Source of the DNA: Chara braunii
Lineage: Eukaryota > Streptophyta > Charophyceae > Charales > Characeae
Reading direction: 5' to 3'
DNA: 64,000 bases
Assembly (NCBI GenBank): GCA_003427395.1
Contig: BFEA01000031.1
Location: 1,383,519 to 1,447,518 of the forward strand
A program made the translations under genes and the position numbers. Positions 22,262 through 44,218 of the stretch are shown here, piece after piece (positions within the stretch are counted from its first letter, which is position 1; each line of letters starts with the position of its first letter). A model generated the notes under the pieces. That model was not told the DNA's origin. It saw only the letters and a list, made by a program, of their open reading frames with translations, and ran no database searches.

Positions 22262-22288
22262 ATGTGGACGTGTATGTAAGTACCTAAT
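22004..22288. repeat. TA/TG-rich spacer with TA microsatellites
   Basis: Contains (TA)n runs at about 22100-22120 and 22205-22257. No gene. Lies between pol and the polypurine tract. Confidence 0.8.
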
Positions 22289-22297
22289 AAAAGGGGG
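22289..22297 (+). promoter_or_regulatory. polypurine tract candidate
   Basis: AAAAGGGGG after a TA-rich spacer downstream of integrase is where plus-strand priming and the 3' LTR would be expected. The following CATTGTCAAC does not match the 5' LTR start, so the assignment is tentative. Confidence 0.4.
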
Positions 22298-22409
22298 CAT
22301 TGTCAACTTGTGTTTAACCAGGAATGTTGCCTTGATGATAATCTGACCCTCGTCCCTTGCCAATTGCTCCTTCTCTGTATGCAGGCGTGACCCTTGGAAA
22401 GAAGATGCC

Positions 22410-24179
22410 ATGGCGCAGAAAGAAGCAATGGCAGGGACCTCTGGACTTGCCTTGAGAAAGGGAGGGCAGAGGAGGGAGTTGAGAGTCTCAAGGAACCTGG
22501 AATAGCTGCCCATTTACAGGGCTGGAGACAGCCTGAGAGTTTTTCTGCGAGATCTTGAGGAGTACGCGTTCAGGAGAGAATGGGGCGACAGGGAAAGGAT
22601 TGCGAACGTGAAAGGAGCAGGAATGTACAAAAGGAGGATTGAAGGAGTGGTGGCAGGTTGCACAAGGTGGAGAGTATGCAAGGTGAGACTATGGAGAGAC
22701 ATGGGGGAATTCCCAAGGGATGATGTGGAGGATGATTTAAGGTTTGATGGGACCAATCTGAAAGACTTTGTTGAGAGCTTGCAGCTGGCCGCTGAGAGGG
22801 GCGGATGGAGCGAGGAGGAAAAGAGGAAGCAGTTGATCACGAGATCAGACAAAGGCGAAAAGGAGGAAGTAAGAGGAATTGTGGAAGGGAGTCGAACGTG
22901 GAAAAGGATAACGGCAGAATTATGGATAGCCTACACCCAGGCCAGGCAAGACCAAACAAGAAAGGAAAGGCTGCAAAAGAAGGGGCTATGGATTGGAAGA
23001 GAGGTGACTGAGCCACAGGGGAAGGAGGAAGAGAATGAAGAAGAGGATAATGTATCTCTGAAGAAGTTGAAGAACAAGGCGAGGATCTCCCCCAAGAGCA
23101 GCAGCAAGGAATCTGAGCAGGCTGAGGGAGATGAACAGGAAGAGGAGGAGGCAGCAGAGGAGAGGAAAAGAAGCATGGGGGNCAGTATNGTACCAAGGAA
23201 GAAGAAACNTGGAAAGAGAAGGGCAATTGAGAGTGGAAGNAGANAGGTACAAGAAAGGGTGAGTGAAAAAGGGGAAGGAGTAGAAGAAGCNGAGGNAGGA
23301 AAGAAGGTCCAGGGAGGAGGCAAGGCTCCCAAAGTCAAGAGAACTGAGGGAAAGAGGCCGATTGGGAACAAGGAAGAGACAAGTGAGATAGGAAAGAAGG
23401 AAGATAAGAAGGATGGTCAGGTAGAGAAGTTGATGAGAGATATGGAAGAAATGAGGAAGGAAGTAAGGGAATTGAAGAAAGAGAAGGAGGAATTGCAAAA
23501 ACAAATGAACCAATTAAGGGTCTCCCTTAATGTGCAAAGCAGAGACCTGGAAAATGAAGTGGCCACAAGAGGTAAGATGGAAATAAGGGTGAATGGTCTG
23601 GTTTCTGAGGTCAGTGTGCTAGGGCAGGACTTGGACAATGAAAGCTCAGAAAGAAAGAAGTTGGGACAAGAGTGGGAGAAAAGATGGGAAGAGATATTGA
23701 GAAGAATGAAAAAATCCAGATTGAGCCAACAGGGGAAAGAGAAGGAAGCCACAGAGATGGTGGGAAGAAAAGGGGGTGAAGAGAAAGGGGCACAGACTGA
23801 GGAGAAGAAAGAAGAGCCTCTTGCACCCGAAAAGAAAAAAAGTGAGAGTGTGGCTATGCCTCTGCTAGGACAAGGTAAAAGGCAAAGGGAATTCCAGTTG
23901 GACTCACCAAAGGTGGTTAAAGTTCAGGCTGAGACTTCAATCCAGCCAGACATAAAGAGAATCAAGCCTAGCATAGTTGAACAGAGATGTTTCTTCTGCG
24001 CTCAGGAAGGGCACCTCAGAGATGAGTGTTCCATTCTAGCAATTTATATCAAGGAAGGAAAAGCCAAATATGATAGTCGTAAGAGATTGGTGGCCGGTAC
24101 AGGGCAGACCATTCCCAGGATACCTGAGGGAGGCAGGGTAGCACTTCACAGGATACTGGGACTACCAGTTGATTTCTAG
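22410..24179 (+). pseudogene. second gag-like gene with CCHC knuckle
   Basis: 590 codons from ATG 22410 (in CCATGG, a good plant context). One in-frame TAG at 22503 is followed by an open frame to TAG 24177. After the stop, SLRVFLRDLEEYAFRREW and, further on, LRFDGTNLKDFVESLQ are typical gag capsid helices. A highly charged Glu/Lys region (23010-23440, with N bases) follows. Then comes a predicted coiled coil (about 23430-23720) and a CX2CX4HX4C knuckle at 23988-24029 (CFFCAQEGHLRDEC). No protease or polymerase follows. It may be a non-autonomous gag-only element, an extra 3' ORF of the upstream element, or a nested insertion. Confidence 0.7.
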
Positions 24180-25783
24180 GAAGAAATAGGTAGATGTTTT
24201 GAGTAAACTATGACTTGAATTGGCTTAAAAAGACAGTTATGAAAGAGAGAGAGGTGTAAATTAGAGCAAGGGGATATGTTTTTCTTCTTCAGTTGGACAT
24301 GAGAACAGGAGTGAGACAAGTTGTGTGCTTTACTTCAGTCAGATGAGGAGACTTAGCATAGGAAGTAGTATAGGAAATGACATGAGAGGTACTTGAGGGA
24401 TAGTAGAGTGGAGTGGTGATCTGACTCTGTAACATACTTGTATTTATATATATCACTCAGGGGGATGAGTTGGTGGACACGACGCACTTGTCACATTGTG
24501 TGTGGGCCTTTGTCTTTGGTTGAGTATCTGATAACCTAAGGTCTCCCTTCGTCTATCACTACTAAGACTCTATTGAGATCTAAAGAGGTGATAGAGGAAT
24601 GGGCAGATCTGTATTTCATGTGAAAGTTTGATGAGTTGTGAAGCTTCAAAAGTTGGTTTGAGTGTACATTTCTTGTTTGAGACCATGTTACGACATGGGT
24701 AGACTCCTTTGAGTCTTATCAATTCAATTGAAGAAAATTCTTTGGCAATCTCTATGAAAGTGATGTTTTATTTTGTGGATTCGGACAAGCAAAAAGTCAA
24801 TAAAAGTTTATTTTAAAAATAATGGTTATATATATGTATATATATATATTTAAAAAAAAATAATGGTTATAAAAAAAATGACCCCGAGCTGCGTGCCTCA
24901 CCGAGCTATGATCAAAGACTTGGAGTGCACAACCCTGGGTGGCAGCCTGACGAATGCTCAATTACTGGGAATTTCATTTATTTGGTTTATTTAAAAAGCA
25001 TCGTTCATCCACCTAAGGGTTAACCTGAGGGCATAAATTACCAAGCCTATGGTGGAAAATTGGCATCGTTGGGACGTAGCTCCCAGCGTGGGCTGCTGAC
25101 CTAGCATAACCAAGCAGCGGACCTTTTGACTATGGCCTCGAAGAGAAACTAGAGGGGAGGCCTCCCCAATGAAGGGATCTATTCAGGTGAATGTCGAAGG
25201 GGTCGAAATTAGAAAATTTTAAAGATAGGATGAATATCCCCTCGTTGCGCAACCAACGAGGGTAACCACCGATAAGCAACAACGCGGTGGGCCGCAGCTC
25301 CGGTCTGATCAGCAGGACTGTGGTGGGTCAGGATGGAGACCGTTGTCCTCCTGTATTAGGCTTTGGGCAGGACGACAGGAAACTTTGGATCATGATATCA
25401 AGAGTTGAACACCCAAGGTCTCGGTTAGGACCCGCGTTTGACGGGTTGAGTTTGTACGCGAACACCGGCCCTGAAAACAACCAACGAATACCTGGACCAA
25501 AGACTAAGGGTGTGGGGCAAGGAAAGGTGCGTTTGTCATACTTAACTATTTCATGTACTGTAATTTAGATCAAGTATCCCCACTCTCGATCATTATGTTT
25601 TATGTAGGAGACCCGGTTTAAATCTCGGCGGTAATAATGAAAAGTAAGGTGATAGCGTCAATCCTGAAACCACATTTCATTCCAGGGTTCGGATTTGACG
25701 AATTGCTTGTCGGGAAACACCTTTATGTGCATATAGTTCTCCGAGCGACGGGGACGTCGCTTAATGAGGTCTGGGATACTGTC
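24180..25783. other. no recognised gene; putative 3' flank of the gag-like gene
   Basis: An AATAATGGTTATA word is duplicated around a TA run (24822-24872). Two frames of 93 and 74 codons (25287-25568, 25637-25861) have no recognisable domain; the second runs into the partial block copy. No sequence matching the 243-bp LTR was found here. Confidence 0.45.
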
Positions 25784-26499
25784 GGACAAACTACCCTTAC
25801 AAGGGTATTTTGCCATGACTTTGCATTCGTCAAGGTGATGGCGTCAGCCGCCATGACGTAGCCAGTCTGGAACAAGAAGGGTGTTCACGCTTGGCGTAAC
25901 GCTGAAAGCAAACCCCTCGACCACTGAGGCCGGGGGAAGAATCGGTAAGAAAATTTCGTTAAAGAATGTACGCGCGTTATTATGACGCACGCCAAGGTGA
26001 TACCCCTCGACAGAAGAGGTCGAAGGGACAGGTAGGTTTGTGATTGTGTCGGATATGTCTACGACGCACGCTGAGATGTAGGTTGCTACCTATCTACGTG
26101 CTGGTACTGGGTGTCTAAAAGTATCAACTTGTCTTCTTAAGCTCGACCTCCGAGTCGAGTGCTCGCCGCATCTACCTCTACTTAGTGAGGTACCGGCCTA
26201 CCCGCCACTTAAGTGTTTTCCCGCCACGACCGTCAATATCGCGGTCACGGCCAAATACCGGCCGACCTGCTACTTGAATGTTTTCCCCCCCCGCCATTCT
26301 GAGTATGCGGGTTTACCCCGCTGCCTTGTAACTTTCCCGCCGTGTCCCTCAAGGCCACGACTACAGGTAAGTACCGGGTCTACGGCCTTCTGAGCGACTG
26401 AGTGTCCTTGCAAGTCACACACGCGCTCAAGTCAACAGGCATGCAGACAGGCATGCGTGCACACACACAGACTTGGAAACCGACTCGGGCCGCTAAGTG
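25784..26499 (+). repeat. partial third copy of the duplicated block's left end
   Basis: Closely matches 969-1685 with scattered substitutions (for example GGCGTAACGCTG for GGCGTGACGCTG). It breaks off in a C run where copy 1 reads CTAAGTGGGCTGGG followed by C's. It is directly followed by the gap and the complete second copy, so the locus is an array of partial units. Confidence 0.9.
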
Positions 26500-26575
26500 C
26501 CCCCCCCCCCCCCCCCCCCCCCCCCNNNNNNNNNNNNNNNNNNNNNNNNNNNNNNNNNNNNNNNNNNNNNNNNNN
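26500..26575. other. poly-C run and assembly gap
   Basis: A C run to 26525 is followed by 50 N (26526-26575). The true length and content of the junction between partial copy and full copy are unknown. Confidence 0.95.
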
Positions 26576-38256
<11,681 letters not shown>

Positions 38257-38963
38257 TAAGACTGGACCTAAGAAGGGAACAGATAAATCTTCCCTCTGTA
38301 TCTATGCCTAAATTGTCCAAATCACACTCAGGAGTCTTCGAAATGTGTGGGGCTGGGGTAAAATGGAGTTAGGGTTAGGAAGGAATGTTATTTTCTAGGG
38401 TTTGGGGCGCGAGTGACATTCTGTAAGTGGGTTAAAGGTTGACACTCATAGCGCATTCTGTGTTTGTCATTGTATGTGTGTATCTGTTTTCCTGCATCTG
38501 CGCAGGTGTTGGACATTTGTACTGTCTCCATAGTTTGGGATCTTCTGGATATTCAGGCAAAAGGGCACGACAATCGTGAAAGTGAGGTCCACCGCTCAGT
38601 CAGCTCCCCTGATTTACATACATACATATATATATATATATACTTGTGAATGGGATCGTAGGCCAGTCGGTATCTAGAAAGTCATTTTGTCTGGGACTTC
38701 TTTTGAGAAGAATGAGAGATTACTAAGGGTTTGACTCTGGCATTTTCATAAGGTCAACAAAAGGGACATAGAGTCGTTTAAGCGTGGAAGACTGTCGGAG
38801 AAGTCGACCTGATTAGATAGTCGGTCCAGAGAGTTAGCATCTCGGGCCTCGACATACGGGTCAGTCTTAAGGTGTTCTATTACGCGTATGCCTATGCTAC
38901 GGCGATCGAGAAAACGCCCTCGGTTGGCCTACCTCTGCGATTGCATGTAAAAGCCTTCGCACG
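38257..38963. other. sequence present only after block copy 2
   Basis: Lies between the end of the duplicated block and the solo LTR. In copy 1 the retrotransposon begins at this point. No gene is recognised; a TA run is near 38627-38641. Confidence 0.5.
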
Positions 38964-39206
38964 TGGGTCAGTAGCTCAGCAGGGACACGCCCACCTAAGG
39001 AATGGTGACAGCTCCCGCAGGTGGAGGTATGTTGTACCTCGCGGGATCCCTAACCTGTCGTAGGGAGTCGCGAGAGGTATAGCACGCGAGCACGGTCGGA
39101 GTTGGTATTTCATAAAATGACAAAAAGAAAACTCTTGGGTGACACGATTGTGAGGTCCGACACAAAACTACTTTGCATCTAGGGTGTGGGACCGCCGCGC
39201 GCGACA
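38964..39206 (+). repeat. solo LTR (243 bp)
   Basis: Same length as and closely similar to 12722-12964, TG...CA bounded, with no PBS or element body after it. Three bases (ACG) precede and follow it; no clear 5-bp target duplication is present. Interpreted as the relic of LTR-LTR recombination or an independent insertion. Confidence 0.8.
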
Positions 39207-40308
39207 ACGCGTTGTGAATCTGGTGGCGTACTAGCACATACACATCAGTTGTTCTTCTCATAAGACGTCACGAGGCAGGATCTCCTTGTAACGCCAAGGC
39301 CAGACTTCTACAAGCGGTCACACACTTATCGTCACCACTCTTCGTGTAACCAAGCTTCTTGAACCCTCGCGTTGACTCACTCGCAAAGTAGTTAACCCGC
39401 TCTTATGTAGCCACCCAGTCCTTCGCAGTCATCCTTGGTGACTCTCCCATTGCACAAGAATACGAAGGTGTAACTGACGTCACCAGCACTACTCACTCAA
39501 GAGACCCGCCCATATGTGTCAATGGAGCTTAGTAAGTATCCAATGTTGATCGTTTTCACTCGTACAGTGAGCAACATAATCGAGAGGTTTGGCGACTGTC
39601 TTGGCACACATCAGAGCCCTTCGGAAGCTTTCCGCGATGATCCCTCAGAGAACGTCTCCCTGCCAGCAGTCTTAATCAACACGCAGTCATGCCCAAACAC
39701 TCTGAACCCGTCACACACGAGGTGCGCGACGTTGACCGTCTTCTTGCTCTCCGGGCCACACAGCCTGTCACGCGTGTCTCCATACACGCAAGGCAAGCAA
39801 GAAGTAAGATCAATTTTCTTTTTGTTCTACTTACATCATCCCTCTTCTCGTCCCTCCGTCTCTTGCCCGCCTACATGCATGCTCTGCATAGTGGCGACTC
39901 ATAGCTCACGCCCTCCCAGTTCGAGAGTCTCTCACCTTGTCGCCCGTCCGTTTTCACAGCCTCTTCTTTCATTGACTTCCCCCTTGCTCTCTAATTGTCC
40001 GCCCTGTCTCAGCCTCTCTCGCTAACTTCACACACCTTTCGATTGTGCCACGTGCACGCACGTAACCACCTCGTAGCTCATACCCCGTTTTTAGAATGAC
40101 AAAAAAAACGCTCACCTCCCCGTTCCTCAGAACAGCCACACATTGACCTCCCGATCTCTCTCTACAGGCTCTGCAGACTCAAAACCTTGAGTGCGAACGT
40201 TGAGGCTATGGTTGACGTCAACAACACCTTCTGAGTTCACGCGTCCCTGCCTCAGCCCCTCCGCTACTGGCCCTCTTGCCACGCGTGTTGATTCCCCCGC
40301 CTTCTGCC
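39207..40308. other. GC-rich sequence, no confident gene
   Basis: A 169-codon plus-strand frame (39516-40025) is Ser/Pro-rich with no domain, and competing frames overlap it. A TGACGTCA palindrome lies near 39475. Confidence 0.4.
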
Positions 40309-40999
40309 TCACACTCGTTTCTTACCTTTACTCTGTTTTCCTCCGGTCCCGCGGCCTCTGGGAATCGACTGCCGTGAGCTGGCCTCCGGTCCCTTTTCCA
40401 CAGGCTCCGCGGCTCGGTGGTGCTTTTGGATCTCCTCGGGTCTGTTCCAGGACCTGAGATCCGTCTCTCTGTCCGCCTCGCTCATTTCACTTTCCTCACT
40501 TGAGTCTCTCTCGTTATGTTGTTCCTCCCTTGTCTCGGTCCCAGTTGATGACTCGGTCTCGTGATAGATGACAGTCACCCTCAAGCCCACGATCACCCCA
40601 TCTCGTCTGCACCTCCGTTCCGTCCTGTCGCGCGCTTCGGAAATGGCAGCCTGCAGCCTCTGGTCACCTCGCATCTCCTCCTCTCTCCCCCTTTCTATGC
40701 AGACCTTCAGTCGGACTACCTCTCCCCCATCATAGTTCAGGGCCGTCGTAATCAGAGCGCCTTCACCTGACACTGGAACCCAGCGCACCGTTTGCCGCCA
40801 ACTGCCAGGCCTATAGCCGTGTAGCGCCATGACTGGTCTCAAAATCAGACAAAACCTTGGTCCGAGGCACAAACAATCGGCATTCGCTAAACGTCCACTG
40901 TTTTGTACCCTTCACCTCGGTCGATTGGCGCTCGCACAGCAAAGTGGTTGGTGCACTAACGTCACGAAGCAGTCCGCTAGTGCCCTCCTGATCAGCCAC
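40309..40999 (-). CDS. possible broken minus-strand ORF, unknown
   Basis: Two minus-strand frames abut: 40999-40811 (62 codons, starts MADQEGTSG) and 40872-40309 (187 codons). The second has a mixed alpha/beta-like stretch (VSGEGALITTALNYDGGEVVRLKVCIERG) and then a charged Glu/Arg tail. A single frameshift would join them. No family is recognised. It may be another retroelement fragment or chance. Confidence 0.25.
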
Positions 41000-41577
41000 T
41001 AGATAGCCAAGTCTCAGTCCACTTTTTCCCTTTTTATATGATCGGTAGTATGCTGTGACCCCAACGTTCTAAACGAGGTACCCTCTGAAACTCTGCTCAT
41101 CAGTAACCTGGGGCCATATAATTAATTAAATGAAATAAACAATAGAATAAAAACGGATCAAAATAAAAATAGCGAAGTCTCAGTGACCACCGGCGACTGC
41201 AGACTTTCTGCTATCGACCCCCGTCGCTTCGCCTCGCCGAGAAGCGACTGCGACCCTAAAGCGGTGGTCCCATAACGAGATCCCGACCGTCCGGGTTCTC
41301 ACCTTAAAAAAGAGCATTGTGTTATTTCTGTTGGGTACCCTTGTCCGATGGAAAGGAGGGGGCTTATGACTCTCCACAGGGGGGAGTGATAGGCCTCCTA
41401 CCGATGCGGACGCGGGTCGCCCTCCTTTTGGGGTCTTATCGCGCAGCACCAGATCAACCCTCCCGATCACCGATATGAAAATGACCGGTCAGATCCATTC
41501 GAGCCACAGACTACAACCGCACTTGAAAATTGGACCGTTGGCCTTCCCGCGGCACGACTGATCGAAAAAACAGTGTC

Positions 41578-41578
<1 letters not shown>
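41000..41578. other. no gene seen
   Basis: Short overlapping frames only. CGAAGCGAC-type inverted words occur near 41220-41255. Confidence 0.4.
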
Positions 41579-41630
<52 letters not shown>

Positions 41631-41648
41631 TAATAATAATAATAATAT
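41579..41648. repeat. AAT microsatellite
   Basis: (ATA)n of about 70 bp with two interruptions. Confidence 0.95.
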
Positions 41649-41649
41649 T

Positions 41650-44189
41650 AATCGCTAAAAAGGAAAGGGTGGCGTCCTAGAATTTCTCCGCGCAACACCC
41701 TTGCCTAAACAGCGATCCACGTTCACGCACAAATCTAGCACCCGACTTTTAACCCTTCCCGTTCCTTTTCTCTCTTTTACTATTTTTTTTCTTTTTCCTT
41801 ATAGTCCTTACTGTATCTGCCTCTTAACCTGGTCATCGGGGTCCCACCGCGAGGTTCGGACAAACGGGTCTGATACAGGTGATATACAAGGGGTAGGTAG
41901 AGCCCCAGACCATAAGACCGCAGTTGCAGTTCGAAAACCCGAATCGGCGGCGTTCCCTGCGAAGTGACAGATCGACAGGCGGAAAACTGAAAAATAGGAA
42001 AATTAAGTAGTAACATTAACAATAATAATAATAATGATAATCAGTAAGCAAAAATGGAAAGGGAATCGTAACATCACAGTGGCCCGAAGCCACTGGATTT
42101 TCCCCGAGCTAAAGTGAGTTCAAATTCGACGCTTTGTTTCCTCTTCTTCTCTTTTCCCTTTTTATCAGCGACCTCTATTTCGTACACCTAACCCATAACC
42201 CTGTAGAGGGGATCTCAGCGCGTGACAGAAAAGATCCCGTCAGTCTTTTCACTTCCGCGTCCCAGGGCGAACCCGACGGCTACCACGGTCACAGGCCGGT
42301 TGTGCTCTGCTGTACAGCAGGGCGTCGAGCCTGCGTGGACCAATGGAAGTCCTGTGGCGCACCCCTTTTGCTGAAGGCAACGCCACCGGGACTGGTCCAC
42401 ATCATACTATAGCTCAGGTACCAGGTAGGGACTTGACACACGGAGGAGGCTCGGGACACCGCGCACCGCTTTTCCTACTAACCTCCCCTTCTACTAACTC
42501 TTACCTGAAACTGACTTCGTACTCTAATTCGCGACGACCCAAGCCCCCCATTTCGTACCTTCGTTCGTCAAAAATGGCCGAGAAACGGCCAAGTAAAGTG
42601 GAACTTAACTTCCACACCCTCCATAGCTCCGCGCGGTCACATTCCCTCACACCGACTAACATACTAATCCACCCCGAAATCTAACCCTGCCATCACTTTC
42701 GCCTACCCCAAAAACCTTGGTCTGCCATCTTCCCCCGCTTGTTTTCATCTAGAAACGAGCGGGGCATACATTTCTCACCTCCCGCCATAGCCGTTTCTCT
42801 TCTTTGACGCCCCGCATGCACCCAGCGTCGGATCCTGTCCGGATTCAGCCGACCGTTTCTACCACCCTGCCTCACTGCCCATCGCCAGTCTCCCCCGCTG
42901 TTTGTGCCACTTCCTACCTCACCGCTCCGCCTCAGCGCCCGCTGCCCACTCCCCTCTCTACCTCTATCGTCTTCACCCCGCCAAGCTTCGTTTCTCCCCC
43001 GTCGCGCCCTGTGCACGAATCCGGACGCAGATAGCATTCGGGTGCATTCCGTTATGCAGCTCGTTTCGCTGCGCAGCATCTCCCCCACTATCGGCCTTTT
43101 TCGACCGTGGTTGACGTCCCAACTATACAGCCCGACGGTCGGTCGAAATGCCAGACAAAAAAGCTCCGGCCGTCGGAACCCCCCCCCGATTTATGCGTAT
43201 TAGTCCTGCACCGGAGCCATACTAATGTTCACTGTAGCGTTCCAATTTTAACGGATGTCCCGAAGGACTTAGGGCCGGTTGGCGCCCCTTGGCCACCGCA
43301 ACAGACAGTCGTCGGGCGGACCCGGCTACGGGATGGGCCGACAAGCCTTTTGTCCCTTCCTCTCGAGTGTACCCGGCACGACCTGCGCCCGGGTTCACTC
43401 CGCCTGATGCTAGCGCCCGCTGCTTCTGCCCGAGTGCCCGACAGGTCCCCCCCGCCTGATACTACCGGCTGAACCCTGGCCGACCGAGAGATCTTGGCCC
43501 TATACTACTGGCTAGCCACCGACCGGTACACCCACCGCTACAGCAAGTACCGCCCCTGCTGGTGGGTGCATCTCCCGCACGTTCCCTTGTTGGAGGCTCG
43601 AGCACGGATGTGGCCGCTACGGGGTTCCCCGTAATACCAAGACGGGATAGCTTCGGCGCGGTCACAAAGACAGTTAGTAGCCATACTTCAGGCAGTCCGC
43701 GAATATAACACCCCCACCCGGCGCGACTTCATCGAACCCAAAACATAGGTCATATATATCCGGCATTAATGGCCCCTTCTACCTAAAGTACAACCACAAA
43801 CCCAGATCCTAACTACGCCGTGGTTTTCCCTGCCACGGCGTGGTAGGGGGCCTTTGTCAGCACCCCGAGCTCGCGAACCATCAGGCGAGGCCCGCACTCC
43901 AGGCCTTCGACTACAGTGTCGCCCATTAAGTCCAGCCTCGCGTCCGAGTCAACGGCATGCCGGAGCATAACAAGAATTACTACAACAATTATTTGATAAA
44001 ACTACAAACAGACGCTGCGCGTCCCGCTGGCCCGTGACGTCGCGCATGCCTAGGCAGCGCACAGTTGCGCCTCACCGTCAATACCCCACGCCACCACGTG
44101 CGCCTCTCATCCTGACAAGAACCTATGCTTTCGCTCACGCGCACGCCGTAAGGCGGGCGACACTGCACTTGCGTGACCTGCAAAAACAT
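41650..44189. other. GC-rich sequence, no confident gene
   Basis: Frames up to 131 codons on both strands are Arg/Pro/Ser-rich and overlap. A stem CGCCGTGG/CCACGGCG is near 43816-43842. Composition changes sharply at 44190. Confidence 0.4.
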
Positions 44190-44218
44190 GCCAAATACCC
44201 TTTACAAGGGTATTTGGC
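44190..44218. repeat. 29-bp perfect palindrome at a composition boundary
   Basis: GCCAAATACCCTT, TAC, AAGGGTATTTGGC: 13-bp arms with a 3-base centre. The core ATACCCTT/AAGGGTAT is shared with the palindromes at 972-997 and 25788-25813. Confidence 0.8.

Noticed and set aside
25287-25861. Two small plus-strand ORFs before the partial block copy
   Set aside because: No domain recognised; the second extends into the repeated block, where it has no special conservation.
42693-43203. Overlapping Arg/Pro/Ser frames on both strands
   Set aside because: High GC alone keeps several frames open; no motif in any of them.
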